Shown: piece after piece, positions 27,014 to 36,361 of the stretch
How positions within the stretch are numbered: position 1 is the stretch's first letter
Layout of the letters: each line of letters starts with the position of its first letter
DNA from: Bacillota bacterium
GTDB taxonomy: Bacteria; Bacillota; UBA994
Direction: 5' to 3'
DNA length: 64,000 bases
NCBI GenBank assembly: GCA_018333655.1
Contig: JAGXTJ010000032.1
Coordinates: 1-64,000, forward strand
Program-made: the position numbers and the translations under genes
The notes under the pieces: model-generated
Told to the model about the DNA's origin: nothing
Seen by the model: only the letters and a program-made list of their open reading frames with translations
Databases searched by the model: none

Positions 27014-27817
27014 CTAGCCATGGATGGTTTTCATGGGGCACTTTTCGACGCACAGCCCACAATTTATGCATTTTTCATAGTCAATTACGGCCAAATTGTC
27101 CTCTAGGGAAATGGCCTTGGTGGGGCAGACCCGCACGCAAATGCCGCAGGCGATACAGCCGACCGTACAGCTCTTACGCACCTCTTTGGCCTTATCATGG
27201 GAACGACAGCGGATATGAACACGCTTCTCGGCCGGACGCAAAGAGAAAATTTGTTTCGGGCAACCTTGCACACACATGCCGCAGGCCGTGCACTTTAGGG
27301 CGTCGACCACCGGAATACGGTTAGCATCCATGCTGAGAGCGTCAAAGACGCATAGCTTGACACAGGTGCCATAACCAAGACAGCCGTACTGGCAGGCTTT
27401 GTCCCCGCCGAGCATAGCGGTTGCCGCCACGCAATCAGGTATGCCTTCGTAGGCAAAGCGGCTGCCCGCTTCAGCATCTCCCCCGTCACAGTAAGGGGTA
27501 GCCACTTGGCGCTCTACCTGGGGCAAGGGCGAAAGATTCATGATGCGGCTCAAATTGGTGAGAAGGTCATTGCCACCTACAGGGCATTTATTGATACTGG
27601 CCTCGCCCTTGGCCACAGCGGCCGCATAGGCCGAGCACCCCGGGTAGCCGCAGCCCCCACAATTTGCGCCCGGCAAGGCGACCAAGACCTGGTCATAAAG
27701 CGGGTCAGTGGGCACAGCGAACTTTTTGGCGGCAAGCCCGAGGCCTGCGCCAAAGAGAAGGCCGAGCCCCCCTAAAGAGGCTAGGGCAATGAAGATGGAA
27801 CGAAGATCTAGCTGCAT
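27014..27817 (-). CDS. rnfB: Ion-translocating oxidoreductase subunit RnfB (ferredoxin-docking)
   Basis: 267 aa. An N-terminal membrane helix is followed by the Fe-S domain NCGGCGYPGCSAYAAAVAKG, a cysteine-rich linker (CQYGCLGYGTCVKLC) and two more ferredoxin-type pairs (CTACGMCVQGCP, CIACGICVRVCP, then CINCGLCVEKCP), giving several [4Fe-4S] clusters. RnfB accepts electrons from reduced ferredoxin. It is last in rnfCDEAB, with apbE directly after. Confidence 0.96.
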   Translation of the reverse strand: MQLDLRSIFIALASLGGLGLLFGAGLGLAAKKFAVPTDPLYDQVLVALPGANCGGCGYPGCSAYAAAVAKGEASINKCPVGGNDLLTNLSRIMNLSPLPQVERQVATPYCDGGDAEAGSRFAYEGIPDCVAATAMLGGDKACQYGCLGYGTCVKLCVFDALSMDANRIPVVDALKCTACGMCVQGCPKQIFSLRPAEKRVHIRCRSHDKAKEVRKSCTVGCIACGICVRVCPTKAISLEDNLAVIDYEKCINCGLCVEKCPMKTIHG

Positions 27818-27829
27818 ACAGAACCCTCC

Positions 27830-28405
27830 TTACAACAAGCCTTGAAAGCCCAAGAAAGACATGGACAAGAGCCCGGCCACAATGAGGGCAATGGGGAAGC
27901 CCTCTAAGGCCTTGGGGATAGGGGCATAGTCTAGCCGTTCCCTAATACCGGCAAAGACGACAATGGCCAAGCCAAAACCCACCGCACCCGCAAAACCGTG
28001 TACTAAGGACTCTACCAGCGTGTAGTTTTCATTGAGATTAATCAGTGTAACGCCCAGCACCGCGCAGTTAGTCGTAATAAGGGGAAGGTAGACGCCTAGG
28101 GCCTGGTACAAAGTTGGTGTAGCCTTAAGCATTACCATTTCGACAAACTGCACGAGCACGGCGATAACTAAAATAAAGGCGATGGTGCGCAGATACAGCA
28201 TCCCAAAGGGCATTAACAAGTAGGTCTGTATGGTCCAGGTAGCCAAAGAGGCCACGGTCATAACGAAAACCACGGCCAGGCTCATGCCAACTGCCGTCTC
28301 TACCTTGCGAGACACGCCTAGGAAGGGGCAAATCCCGAGGAATCTCGTCAGGACAAAATTGTTGATAAGAATAGCCCCCAGAAAAATCACAAACAGATTA
28401 GGCAC
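27830..28405 (-). CDS. rnfA: Ion-translocating oxidoreductase subunit RnfA
   Basis: 191 aa, six membrane helices. Recognisable parts: AILINNFVLTRFLGICPFLG, with the conserved cysteine of the intramembrane [2Fe-2S] cluster, and YLPLITTNCAVLGVTLINL with the second cysteine. RnfA and RnfE form an inverted-topology pair holding the cluster in the membrane. Overlaps the rnfE stop by 8 nt. Confidence 0.96.
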   Translation of the reverse strand: MPNLFVIFLGAILINNFVLTRFLGICPFLGVSRKVETAVGMSLAVVFVMTVASLATWTIQTYLLMPFGMLYLRTIAFILVIAVLVQFVEMVMLKATPTLYQALGVYLPLITTNCAVLGVTLINLNENYTLVESLVHGFAGAVGFGLAIVVFAGIRERLDYAPIPKALEGFPIALIVAGLLSMSFLGFQGLL

Positions 28406-29006
28406 GGCGACGCACCTCCCTCTGATTCTGCACGTAGTTGATCAACCCAATAATGAGGCCAAGACCTATAAACGCCCCTGGAGGCGAGACCATAAGCTTC
28501 ATCGGTTCGAAAGTTGCCGGCAAGAGTGCCAGGCCAAAGAAAGTCCCTGCACCCATTACTTCGCGCACAGAAGCGAGAATGAGGAGTGCTACCGTGAAGC
28601 CAAGCCCCATGCCGATGCCGTCAATGGCAGAGAGAAAAACACCGTTTTTTGAGGCAAAGGCTTCGGCCCGCTGCAAAATAATGCAGTTGACGACGATTAA
28701 GGGAATAAAGATGCCGAGCACCCCGTGCAGGCCAGGAACAAAGGCCTCCATGAGCAAGTCTACCATGGTAACAAAGGTAGCTATGACGACAATGTAGCAG
28801 GGAATACGAATTTTGTCGGGGATAACAGGTCGCAAGAGAGAAATGAGAATATTGCTTGCCACCAGAACAGCCGTCGCGGCCAAACCCATGCCCAGACCAT
28901 TAAGGGCCGCGGTTGACACAGCCAGTGTCGGGCACATGCCCAAGAGTAGCCGCAAAACGGGGTTTTCATCAAGTAGGCCACGGAAAAATACCCGCAAACT
29001 GCTCAT
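28398..29006 (-). CDS. rnfE: Ion-translocating oxidoreductase subunit RnfE
   Basis: 202 aa; NPVLRLLLGMCPTLAVSTAA and GIFIPLIVVNCIILQRAEAF carry the cysteines matching those in RnfA. Six membrane helices. Its start lies only 9 nt after the rnfD stop, where rnfG (normally between D and E) would be expected. Confidence 0.96.
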   Translation of the reverse strand: MSSLRVFFRGLLDENPVLRLLLGMCPTLAVSTAALNGLGMGLAATAVLVASNILISLLRPVIPDKIRIPCYIVVIATFVTMVDLLMEAFVPGLHGVLGIFIPLIVVNCIILQRAEAFASKNGVFLSAIDGIGMGLGFTVALLILASVREVMGAGTFFGLALLPATFEPMKLMVSPPGAFIGLGLIIGLINYVQNQREVRRRA

Positions 29007-29015
29007 AATATCCTC

Positions 29016-29957
29016 CTAGCGGACGCCAAAACGGCGCCCCATAGTGTAGCGATCAATTAAGGGAGTAAGCCCATTCATGATGAGGATGGCATAAGTCACT
29101 CCTTCTGGCAGTCCACCATAGAGCCTGATGACGGCAGTAATAATTCCGGCCCCGAGCCCCATAATGACCCGACCTAGTTTCGTGACCGGCGTGGTCACCC
29201 AGTCGGTAGCCATAAAGAAGGCCCCTAGCATCAGACCCCCCGAAAGCACATGAAAGAGAGGGTCGCCCGAAAAGTAGCCGACTTGCCCGCGCGCGGGTAA
29301 AGCCCATGTCAAGAAAGCTACCGTCGCGATGTAGAAAAAAGGTATTTTCCAGTCGATGATCTTCTTGTAGATGAGGAACACCCCTCCCACAAGAAGCAAC
29401 AGCACGGCCACCTCACCTATACTCCCCGCTTTAAAACCAAGCAGCATATCGGAGTAAGCGGGCAAGGCCTCGCCAGCCCGGAGAAGGGCTAGTGGGGTGG
29501 CGGACGAGACTAAGTCCGGGCCGACCCACGCTGTCATGCGTGCTGGCCAAGACGAGACGAGTATGGCGCGTCCGACCAAGGCAGGGTTGAAGGGGTTGTA
29601 GCCAAGACCACCAAAGACATGCTTGCCAATGGCGATGGCCAGAACTGAGCCTATGGCCACCATCCACAGGGGAGCCCCTGCGGGCACATTCAGGGCCAAA
29701 AGTAAGCCCGTGAGAGCGGCACTGCCATCCTGGACCACGGTCAACGGTTTCTTTTGGAAATGGAGGATGGCGACCTCGCCTAGAACCGCTGCCAAGACAC
29801 CGGTTACAAGTATAGCCACCACATACCAACCAAAATGAAAAACAGCAAATAGTGCGGCTGGCGCTAACGCAAGTACAACCAACCACATGGCTTGGCGCAC
29901 CGTCACGCCGCTATGCAAATGGGGTGAAGATGATATAGCTAGTTTCTTTATCTCCAC
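29016..29957 (-). CDS. rnfD: Ion-translocating oxidoreductase subunit RnfD
   Basis: 313-aa membrane protein of the RnfD/NqrB family. SSPHLHSGVTVRQAMWLVVL starts the first helix; DGSAALTGLLLALNVP and GGLGYNPFNPALVGRAILV follow. The covalent-FMN site is seen as SSATPLALL with the acceptor threonine at about residue 154. Start GTG 29957 is set by GGAGG 8 nt upstream; the open frame further upstream would overlap rnfC. With no RnfG present, this is the one covalent flavin carrier visible. Confidence 0.95.
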   Translation of the reverse strand: MEIKKLAISSSPHLHSGVTVRQAMWLVVLALAPAALFAVFHFGWYVVAILVTGVLAAVLGEVAILHFQKKPLTVVQDGSAALTGLLLALNVPAGAPLWMVAIGSVLAIAIGKHVFGGLGYNPFNPALVGRAILVSSWPARMTAWVGPDLVSSATPLALLRAGEALPAYSDMLLGFKAGSIGEVAVLLLLVGGVFLIYKKIIDWKIPFFYIATVAFLTWALPARGQVGYFSGDPLFHVLSGGLMLGAFFMATDWVTTPVTKLGRVIMGLGAGIITAVIRLYGGLPEGVTYAILIMNGLTPLIDRYTMGRRFGVR

Positions 29958-29982
29958 TATCGTGCCCTCCTGGAATATCTCT

Positions 29983-31296
29983 TTAACGGGACTTACGGGC
30001 ATAAATATCTGACTTAACGAGGCGAATCCACTGCACGAGGGGTATCCCAGCCGGGCAGACATAAGCACAAGGGCCACATTCCCTGCAGTCAAGGGCTCCG
30101 ATCATTTCTGCCTCTTCTAGGCGTCCCTTCATGGCATAATGAGCCAAGGTGGTCGGCTGCAAAAACATGGGACAAGCGTCCACGCATTTTGCACAGCGCA
30201 CGCAGGCGCTGACCGGGGGCGCACTAGATTCTTGTCGCGACAGAGCGAGGATGCCCGAAGTGCATTTGGTGACGGCGACCTCTAGGGTATGCACGGCCAT
30301 GCCCATGAGCGGGCCACCGGAAATCAGTTTGTAGGGCGTACAGGTGAGCCCTCGCTCCGCTAGTATGTCGGCAAAAGTAGCACCTACTCTTACCCATAAA
30401 TTGCCAGGCGAAGTTACACACTCGCCCCCCACAGTAACCACCCGCTCTACAGAGGGCATCCCCGTGGTCATGCCGCGGGCAATAGCCTGTGCGGTATGGA
30501 CATTATTGACCACCACGCCAACATGCACGGGCAACTTGCCGGGAGGCACTTCCTTGCCTAGACAAGAATGAATAAGCTGCAGTTCAGCCCCCTGCGGGTA
30601 CTTAACGGCGAGGGATGTTACCGTGATGTCGCTGTAGCGCGCTGCCGACAGACGGAGAGCAGCTAAGGCATCGGGCTTATTCTCTTCCACCCCGATATGG
30701 CCAGCGCTCGCGCCACTTGCTTTCATCAGGCAACGCAGGCCGTAAATTACTTCATCAGGGAACTCCACCATGATGCGGTGATCATCTGACAAGTAGGGCT
30801 CGCACTCCGCGCCATTTAAGAGCACAGTCTCTATCTTGTGAGCACTATTCCCCTGCAATTTGGCATACGTAGGAAAGCCACCGCCACCCATGCCCACGAC
30901 ACCTAGTTCGCGTATGATGGCGACAAGTTCCCCGGGGGAGAGCTTGTCCACATGCGGCTTAGGTAGAACTGAGGGGTGTTTCTCGTCGAGAAAATCGTTT
31001 TCAATGACAATGGAGTTGACTTGCCTACCATTGATGTGAGGCCGCGGCTCGATAGCTACCACCACCCCCGACACTGAGGCGTGCACGGGTGCGGCCAAAG
31101 AGTTACCCACGCCACCAATCTGTTGTCCCATGAGTACGCGCTCACCTACCGCCACCACGGGGTGGCACTCTTTCCCGATATGCTGCAGCAAGGGAATAGC
31201 CAGAAGCTTAGGTACGCTGAGAAACTCGATGGGTACAGCTGTGGCTACTTTGCGGTAAGGAGGATGAATTCCGCCGGTAAAAGACTTCGCCACCAT
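29983..31296 (-). CDS. rnfC: Ion-translocating oxidoreductase subunit RnfC (NAD-binding)
   Basis: 437 aa. N-terminal biotinyl-like/barrel region (GGVGNSLAAPVHASVSGVVV), the NADH/FMN Rossmann part (GVVGMGGGGFPTYAKL, LLNGAECEPYLSDDHRIM), a SLBB domain, and two C-terminal [4Fe-4S] sites CVRCAKCVDACPM and CRECGPCAYVCPAG. RnfC is the cytoplasmic NAD+ site. First gene of rnfCDEAB, with GAGGAG before ATG 31296. The 97-bp gap to hydA contains a small hairpin (GGTAGC/GCTACC) without a T-run, so read-through from the hydrogenase genes is likely. Confidence 0.96.
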   Translation of the reverse strand: MVAKSFTGGIHPPYRKVATAVPIEFLSVPKLLAIPLLQHIGKECHPVVAVGERVLMGQQIGGVGNSLAAPVHASVSGVVVAIEPRPHINGRQVNSIVIENDFLDEKHPSVLPKPHVDKLSPGELVAIIRELGVVGMGGGGFPTYAKLQGNSAHKIETVLLNGAECEPYLSDDHRIMVEFPDEVIYGLRCLMKASGASAGHIGVEENKPDALAALRLSAARYSDITVTSLAVKYPQGAELQLIHSCLGKEVPPGKLPVHVGVVVNNVHTAQAIARGMTTGMPSVERVVTVGGECVTSPGNLWVRVGATFADILAERGLTCTPYKLISGGPLMGMAVHTLEVAVTKCTSGILALSRQESSAPPVSACVRCAKCVDACPMFLQPTTLAHYAMKGRLEEAEMIGALDCRECGPCAYVCPAGIPLVQWIRLVKSDIYARKSR

Positions 31297-31393
31297 TTTT
31301 CACTCCTCAAACTGTGGAAAATTCAGTATTTTAGGGTAGCGAACAATGCTACCCCTCGTTAAGTTTACCTCATGGTTCGACATAAAACAACAA

Positions 31394-33148
31394 CTAGCCT
31401 TTTCGCCAAGGAAAACGACCGCGTTCGACAAAGTGGGTGTGCAAGAGATGGTGCGCCTTCTCTCCGCCTACCTCCCCTAGGTACTCGGCATAGAGGTTTT
31501 TCACCGCGGGGTTTTCGTGGCTCTTGCGGAGAGCGAGCTTTTTATCTATGGCGTAGATGCTCTCTAAACGGGCCTGCTTGCCCTTCGCCGCCTCTTCATG
31601 ACTGATACGTGGTTGCCCGCCGCCACCTAGACAGCCGCCTGTGCAGGCCATAAACTCGATAAAGTGATACTCAGCTTCACCCGCCTTTAGGCGAGCTAAG
31701 AGTTTCGCGGCGTTACCTAGCCCATTGACAACCGCCACCTTGACCATGCCGAGCTTAGGAATCTCTACACTGGCTTCTTTTACGCCCTGAAGACCTCGCA
31801 CTGCCGTAAAATCAAGTTTTTCGAGATCTTGTTCGGATATCCATTCGTAGGCTGTGCGTAGCGCGGCCTCCATGACACCGCCGCTAGCAGCGAAGAGGAC
31901 GCCCGCGCCGGTAGACATGCCGAGAGGCGCATCAAAGGCACTATCCGGCAAGTTGGCCAAGTCTAAACCTGCCGTTTTGAACATGCGGGCTAGTTCTCGC
32001 GTGGTCAGAACCACATCTACCTCGGCAACACCTTCATGGGTAAACTCAGGACGGCTGGCCTCAAATTTCTTGGCGGTACAGGGCATGACCGCTACCGAGA
32101 CAATTTTCTCGGGAGATATGCCGACCACCTTGTCGGCGTAGTAGCTCTTAACTAGTGCACCCATCATTTGCATGGGTGATTTGCATGACGACAAATTGGG
32201 GATGAACTCTGGGTAAAAGTGCTCCACAAACTTTATCCAGCCAGGACTGCACGAAGTCATGAGAGGTAGGGTCCCACCCGTTTTGACCCGCTCTATAAGT
32301 TCATGGGCTTCTTCGACTATGGTCAAGTCCGCCGTGAAATCGGTATCAAAAACGGCAGAGAACCCTAACATGCGTAACCCTGTCACCAGCTGACCGGTAG
32401 TGACTGCCCCCCGCGGCAAACCAAACTCCTCGCCGATGGCCACGCGCACCGCCGGCGCAACTTGCACCACTACATGTTCTTTATTGCCAATAGCGCTAAA
32501 TACTTGGGCCGTATTGTCCACCTCGGTGATGGCCGCGGTGGGACAGACGGCCGCGCACTGACCACAAAACACACAGGTGGTAGAATTGAGCTGACGATTG
32601 GCGTCAGGAGCAATAATCGAGTTAAAGCCGCGCTCCGCCACCGAGATCACACCTACGTCTTGCACTTCGTGACACACGGCCACACAGCGGCGACAGAGTA
32701 TGCACTTGTTGGGGTCGCGCACTAAGGCTTTGTTCGTAAGATCAATCGGCCACTCTGATTTTGCGCCGGTGTAAGTGATAGTGGTCACGCCTTGGGCATG
32801 GGCGAGCTTCTGCAGTTCGCAGCTCGTGTTCCGCACGCATGTCAAGCAAGTGTCAGGGTGATTAGACAGCAAGAGCTCGATATTGACACGGCGGGCTTGC
32901 CGCACCTCAGGCGTATTGGTGCGCACTACCATGCCAGGTGCAGCCTCGAGCACGCATGAGGCTTGTAGTCCCCTAAAGCCCTCGACGTCGACCACACACA
33001 CACGACAAGCACCGATTTCGTTAATTTCCTCCATGAAACAGAGGGTGGGAATGTTCACGCCAGCTTCACGTGCCGCCTGGAGAACCGTTGTCCCGGGCGA
33101 CACTTCGATAGTCCTGTTGTCAACGGTAAGTTTAATCATCTCTTGCAT
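31394..33148 (-). CDS. hydA: [FeFe]-hydrogenase catalytic subunit HydA
   Basis: 584 aa. N-terminal [2Fe-2S] domain (CFMEEINEIGACRVC), the His-ligated [4Fe-4S] site (HPDTCLTCVRNTSC), two [4Fe-4S] sites (CILCRRCVAVCHE, CVFCGQCAAVCP), then the H-cluster signatures TSCSPGW, MPCTAKKFE and MACTGGCLGGGGQP, all with canonical residues. This layout matches the trimeric NAD- and ferredoxin-linked hydrogenases; the extra C-terminal [2Fe-2S] domain of Thermotoga HydA is absent. ATG 33148 follows GGAGGG. Confidence 0.95.
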   Translation of the reverse strand: MQEMIKLTVDNRTIEVSPGTTVLQAAREAGVNIPTLCFMEEINEIGACRVCVVDVEGFRGLQASCVLEAAPGMVVRTNTPEVRQARRVNIELLLSNHPDTCLTCVRNTSCELQKLAHAQGVTTITYTGAKSEWPIDLTNKALVRDPNKCILCRRCVAVCHEVQDVGVISVAERGFNSIIAPDANRQLNSTTCVFCGQCAAVCPTAAITEVDNTAQVFSAIGNKEHVVVQVAPAVRVAIGEEFGLPRGAVTTGQLVTGLRMLGFSAVFDTDFTADLTIVEEAHELIERVKTGGTLPLMTSCSPGWIKFVEHFYPEFIPNLSSCKSPMQMMGALVKSYYADKVVGISPEKIVSVAVMPCTAKKFEASRPEFTHEGVAEVDVVLTTRELARMFKTAGLDLANLPDSAFDAPLGMSTGAGVLFAASGGVMEAALRTAYEWISEQDLEKLDFTAVRGLQGVKEASVEIPKLGMVKVAVVNGLGNAAKLLARLKAGEAEYHFIEFMACTGGCLGGGGQPRISHEEAAKGKQARLESIYAIDKKLALRKSHENPAVKNLYAEYLGEVGGEKAHHLLHTHFVERGRFPWRKG

Positions 33149-33161
33149 GGTTCTCCCTCCA

Positions 33162-34955
33162 TTAAGACCGCACGATGGCGCCAAAGGGACACTTCTCAAG
33201 ACACGCGCCACAGTTCACGCACTTAGCCCGCACAATGCGGTAGACTTCTTTGGGCTTGCCCGAAACAGCAGCCGTAGGACATACCCGCGCGCAGAGCCCA
33301 CAGCCGCGGCACTTACTAGCGATAATATTGTAGCTAATGAGGGCCTGACAGACCCCAGCCGGGCAGCGCTTCTCACGAATGTGCGCTTCGTACTCTTCGC
33401 GGAAGTGCTTGATCATCGATAGCACCGGGTTGGGCGCGGACTGACCAAGGCCACAGAGTGAGGTCTCACGAATATTCTCGGCCAAGCCATAGAGAGCTTC
33501 TATGTCGCCCACGCGCCCTTCTCCCTTGGTTATACGATCGAGAATCTCGAGCATCCTCTTGGTGCCAATGCGACAGGGCGTGCACTTGCCACAGGACTCA
33601 TCCTGCGTGAAGTCTAAAAAGAAGCGAGCCATGTCAACCATGCAAGCGTCTTCATCCATGACAATCAGGCCACCTGAGCCCATCATGCTGCCGGCGGCCA
33701 CCAAGGTGTCATATTCCATCGTCACGTCTAGCTGCTCTTTCGTAAGACAGCCTCCTGAAGGGCCACCGGTTTGCGCGGCCTTAAACTCCTTGCCACCGGG
33801 AATACCGCCACAAACGTCAAAAACTATTTGTCTTAGCGTCATGCCCATGGGCACTTCCACCAAGCCTGTATTGTTTATATTGCCCGCGACGGCGAATACC
33901 TTGGTTCCCTTGCTCTTTTCAGTACCGATACGAGAATACCACTCGGCACCATAGAGAATGATGGGGCAAATATTGGCGAAGGTTTCTACATTATTAATGA
34001 GAGTCGGCTTTCCCCAGAGCCCTTTGACAGCGGGATACGGTGGACGCGGGCGAGGCTCACCCCGCCTACCCTCAATAGAGGCCAAGAGAGCTGTTTCCTC
34101 ACCACATACGAAAGCCCCAGCACCAACGCGAATCATAATATCAAAAGAGAAATTAGTGCCAAAGATATTTTGCCCTAGAAAGCCATATTTTCGCGCCTGG
34201 TCTAAGGCTAGCTGCAGGCGCTTCACCGCTAAGGGGTACTCTGCGCGAACATAGACATAGCCCTTACTCGCACCTACGGCATAGCCGGCGATGGACATGG
34301 CCTCAATTATGGTGTGGGGGTCGCCCTCTAGAATACTGCGGTCCATAAACGCGCCAGGATCACCTTCGTCGGCGTTACACACCACGTATTTTTGCTCGCT
34401 GGGCGCACGCAGAGTGAAACCCCATTTTTTACCTGTAGGAAAACCAGCGCCTCCGCGCCCACGTAAACCACTGGCGGTAATGGTCGCGATTACTTGCTCT
34501 TCAGACATCGTCGTGAGTACCCGAGCGAGGCCTTCGTAACCATCACGCGCAATATACTCTTCGATCACTTCTGGGTCAATAAGACCGGTGTTGCGCAGGG
34601 CAATGCGTATCTGTCGGTTGAAAAACTCCATCTCGCCGTAAGTCTGTACCAATTGGCTGGTCAGAGGATTACGGTACAGAAGTCGCTGGATTGTTCTGCC
34701 CTTGAGAAGATGTTCGTTGGCAATCTCGCGCGCGTCATCCGTGGTGACATTGCGGTAAAATACCCCCTCGGGGTACACGACAATAACCGGACCTAAGTCG
34801 CAAGTGCCTATACAGCCTGTCTCTATAACCTTGATCTCTCTGTCTAGCCCCAACTTGGCGATTTCATCTGTTAGGGCCTGCATAGTGTTAAGGCAGCCAG
34901 AGGACACACAGCCCGCCCCGGCACAGACCAACACATGTGCTCTATATAAATTCAA
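33162..34955 (-). CDS. hydB: NuoF-like diaphorase subunit HydB of the hydrogenase
   Basis: 597 aa. An N-terminal thioredoxin-like [2Fe-2S] domain (CAGAGCVSSGC, later CIGTC), the FMN/NADH module (SGLRGRGGAGFPTGKKWGF, CNADEGDPGAFMDRS), SLBB, and the [4Fe-4S] site ESCGKCTPCRIGTKRM. Two ferredoxin-type clusters follow at the C-terminus (CRGCGLCARVCP, CVNCGACLEKCP). It oxidises or reduces NAD(H) and passes electrons to HydA. Start TTG 34955 after AGGAGGGG. It lies 13 bp upstream of hydA. Confidence 0.95.
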   Translation of the reverse strand: MNLYRAHVLVCAGAGCVSSGCLNTMQALTDEIAKLGLDREIKVIETGCIGTCDLGPVIVVYPEGVFYRNVTTDDAREIANEHLLKGRTIQRLLYRNPLTSQLVQTYGEMEFFNRQIRIALRNTGLIDPEVIEEYIARDGYEGLARVLTTMSEEQVIATITASGLRGRGGAGFPTGKKWGFTLRAPSEQKYVVCNADEGDPGAFMDRSILEGDPHTIIEAMSIAGYAVGASKGYVYVRAEYPLAVKRLQLALDQARKYGFLGQNIFGTNFSFDIMIRVGAGAFVCGEETALLASIEGRRGEPRPRPPYPAVKGLWGKPTLINNVETFANICPIILYGAEWYSRIGTEKSKGTKVFAVAGNINNTGLVEVPMGMTLRQIVFDVCGGIPGGKEFKAAQTGGPSGGCLTKEQLDVTMEYDTLVAAGSMMGSGGLIVMDEDACMVDMARFFLDFTQDESCGKCTPCRIGTKRMLEILDRITKGEGRVGDIEALYGLAENIRETSLCGLGQSAPNPVLSMIKHFREEYEAHIREKRCPAGVCQALISYNIIASKCRGCGLCARVCPTAAVSGKPKEVYRIVRAKCVNCGACLEKCPFGAIVRS

Positions 34956-34966
34956 GTTTACCCCTC

Positions 34967-35323
34967 CTAGTTGCGCGTAACCCATTCTTCGATTACCGTT
35001 CCACCCATGACATGCGAGAGTACAATGCGCCGCGCTTTTTCGGGGGTCACCCGACCATAGAGCGTTCTGCCGTCCCGCGCATTAATTTCAACCACAGGCT
35101 CGCGCTCACAGATGCCGATGCAGCCGGTTTGTGTTACTACCACACCTGTCAGTCCTTGCAGGGCGATTTCACGCACAAAGGTGTTAAGCGTCTCCCTCGC
35201 TCCAGCGGCGATACCACAAGTACCCATCCCCACCACAATACGCACATCTGCTTCGCCTTCTCGTAGTGCGGTCATGCTGCGCACCTCGTCGCGCAGTCTA
35301 CGCAAATCTTCTACTGTCTTCAT
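34967..35323 (-). CDS. Thioredoxin-like [2Fe-2S] protein (HndB-like)
   Basis: 118 aa; conserved GMGTCGIAAGARETL and TQTGCIGICEREPVVEI hold the cluster cysteines. It resembles HndB of the NADP-reducing hydrogenase and the N-terminus of HydB. It probably supplements electron transfer within the complex or is a regulatory iron-sulfur carrier. It sits between the ATPase gene and hydB, overlapping the former by 4 nt. Confidence 0.85.
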   Translation of the reverse strand: MKTVEDLRRLRDEVRSMTALREGEADVRIVVGMGTCGIAAGARETLNTFVREIALQGLTGVVVTQTGCIGICEREPVVEINARDGRTLYGRVTPEKARRIVLSHVMGGTVIEEWVTRN

Positions 35324-35865
35324 TGCTCTCCCCCTAGCGCCCTTTCATGTTCGGCAATATACCCTTGCAACCACTCAATGATTTTGGGGTGCTGAGATAA
35401 GTCCTCGCATACCGCCCGCACTTCCCGACTGTCAAAAGTAAATTCTCTGCTGTCTACGGTGTGGCGGTATAGCACTTCGATGTGTGGATTCACGGCCATG
35501 ATGGCAGCGACTGTCGCGGCCATATCCCCAAGCGGCACACGATCAATATGATCATGTCTAAAGTAGACTTCTACTGTGGTCCCCTGCCCCAGAACAGACT
35601 CGACAGTCATACTCCCCTCGCACAGTTCTGCGGCCGCTTTGAGCAGGGGAATACCTAGGCCCACGCGCCTTGTTGTGCGGGTGGTGAAAAAGGGGTCGGA
35701 CACGGCTTCTAGCGTTTCTCGCTCCATACCTCTGCCATTATCAGCCAAAGTAATCCGCAGGCTGTTCTCGGCATGTGCCTCGACAATAGTGATGACAATT
35801 TCTGAAGCGCCCGCCGCAATACTGTTCTGTGCCAAATCGAGGATGTGTAATGCAAGTTCTTCCAT
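35320..35865 (-). CDS. GHKL ATPase / histidine-kinase-like protein in the hydrogenase operon
   Basis: 181 aa. HILDLAQNSIAAGASEIVI (N-box), LADNGRGME (G1) and GLGIPLLKAAAELCEG (G2) form a HATPase_c domain. No dimerisation/phosphoacceptor helix precedes it: the domain begins within a few residues of ATG 35865. The C-terminal ~65 residues have no recognised domain. Such genes sit between hydC and hydB in many clostridial operons. Function is unknown; an ATP-dependent regulator or assembly factor is possible. Confidence 0.8.
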   Translation of the reverse strand: MEELALHILDLAQNSIAAGASEIVITIVEAHAENSLRITLADNGRGMERETLEAVSDPFFTTRTTRRVGLGIPLLKAAAELCEGSMTVESVLGQGTTVEVYFRHDHIDRVPLGDMAATVAAIMAVNPHIEVLYRHTVDSREFTFDSREVRAVCEDLSQHPKIIEWLQGYIAEHERALGGEQ

Positions 35866-35866
35866 A

Positions 35867-36361
35867 CTAGTATTTTGCGAGAACCTCGGCCACCTTCTCA
35901 ACCTGCAAGCGTCCGTAAACATCTTCATTGATGGTGATCACGGGGGCTAGCCCACAGGCCCCAATGCAGCGGGTCACTTCTAAAGTGAACTTGCCGTCGC
36001 CTGTAGTATCATTCACTTTTACGCCAAGTTGTTTTTCGAGCTCGGCTAGCACTTGCGCCGCGCCCCGCACATAGCATGCTGTCCCCAAGCAAACCCCGAT
36101 TTTATACTGGCCGCGTGGCTTGAGTGAGAATAGCGAGTAAAAAGTAGCCACGCCATACACTTCACTCACTGGTACGCCGAGAGCTTCGGCCACTTTCTCC
36201 TGCACTTCCTCAGACACAAAACCAAAAACGTCTTGCGCCGCATGAAGAACTTGTATGAGTGCACCTGCATCGCCTTGATGCGCTACCAGAATCTCTTCAA
36301 GTTGTTCATAACGAGGGTCACTCTCTACTGACGAACTACACTGACACTTGCTGCCTGCCAT
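35867..36361 (-). CDS. hydC: NuoE-like [2Fe-2S] subunit HydC of the hydrogenase
   Basis: 164 aa; the NuoE fold with VSEVYGVATFYSLFSLKPRG, CLGTACYVRGA and VTRCIGACGLAPVI, giving the four cluster cysteines (CX4C ... CX3C). The N-terminal SKCQCSSSVES is an unusual short Cys-rich tail. It delivers electrons in the HydB flavin module. AAGGAGGG precedes ATG 36361. An 80-bp AT-rich gap separates it from the PHP gene upstream, so an internal promoter is possible. Confidence 0.93.
   Translation of the reverse strand: MAGSKCQCSSSVESDPRYEQLEEILVAHQGDAGALIQVLHAAQDVFGFVSEEVQEKVAEALGVPVSEVYGVATFYSLFSLKPRGQYKIGVCLGTACYVRGAAQVLAELEKQLGVKVNDTTGDGKFTLEVTRCIGACGLAPVITINEDVYGRLQVEKVAEVLAKY

Noticed and set aside
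31334-31353. Hairpin GGTAGC/GCTACC between hydA and rnfC as a terminator
   Set aside because: Six-bp stem with no T-run on the minus strand; too weak to call.
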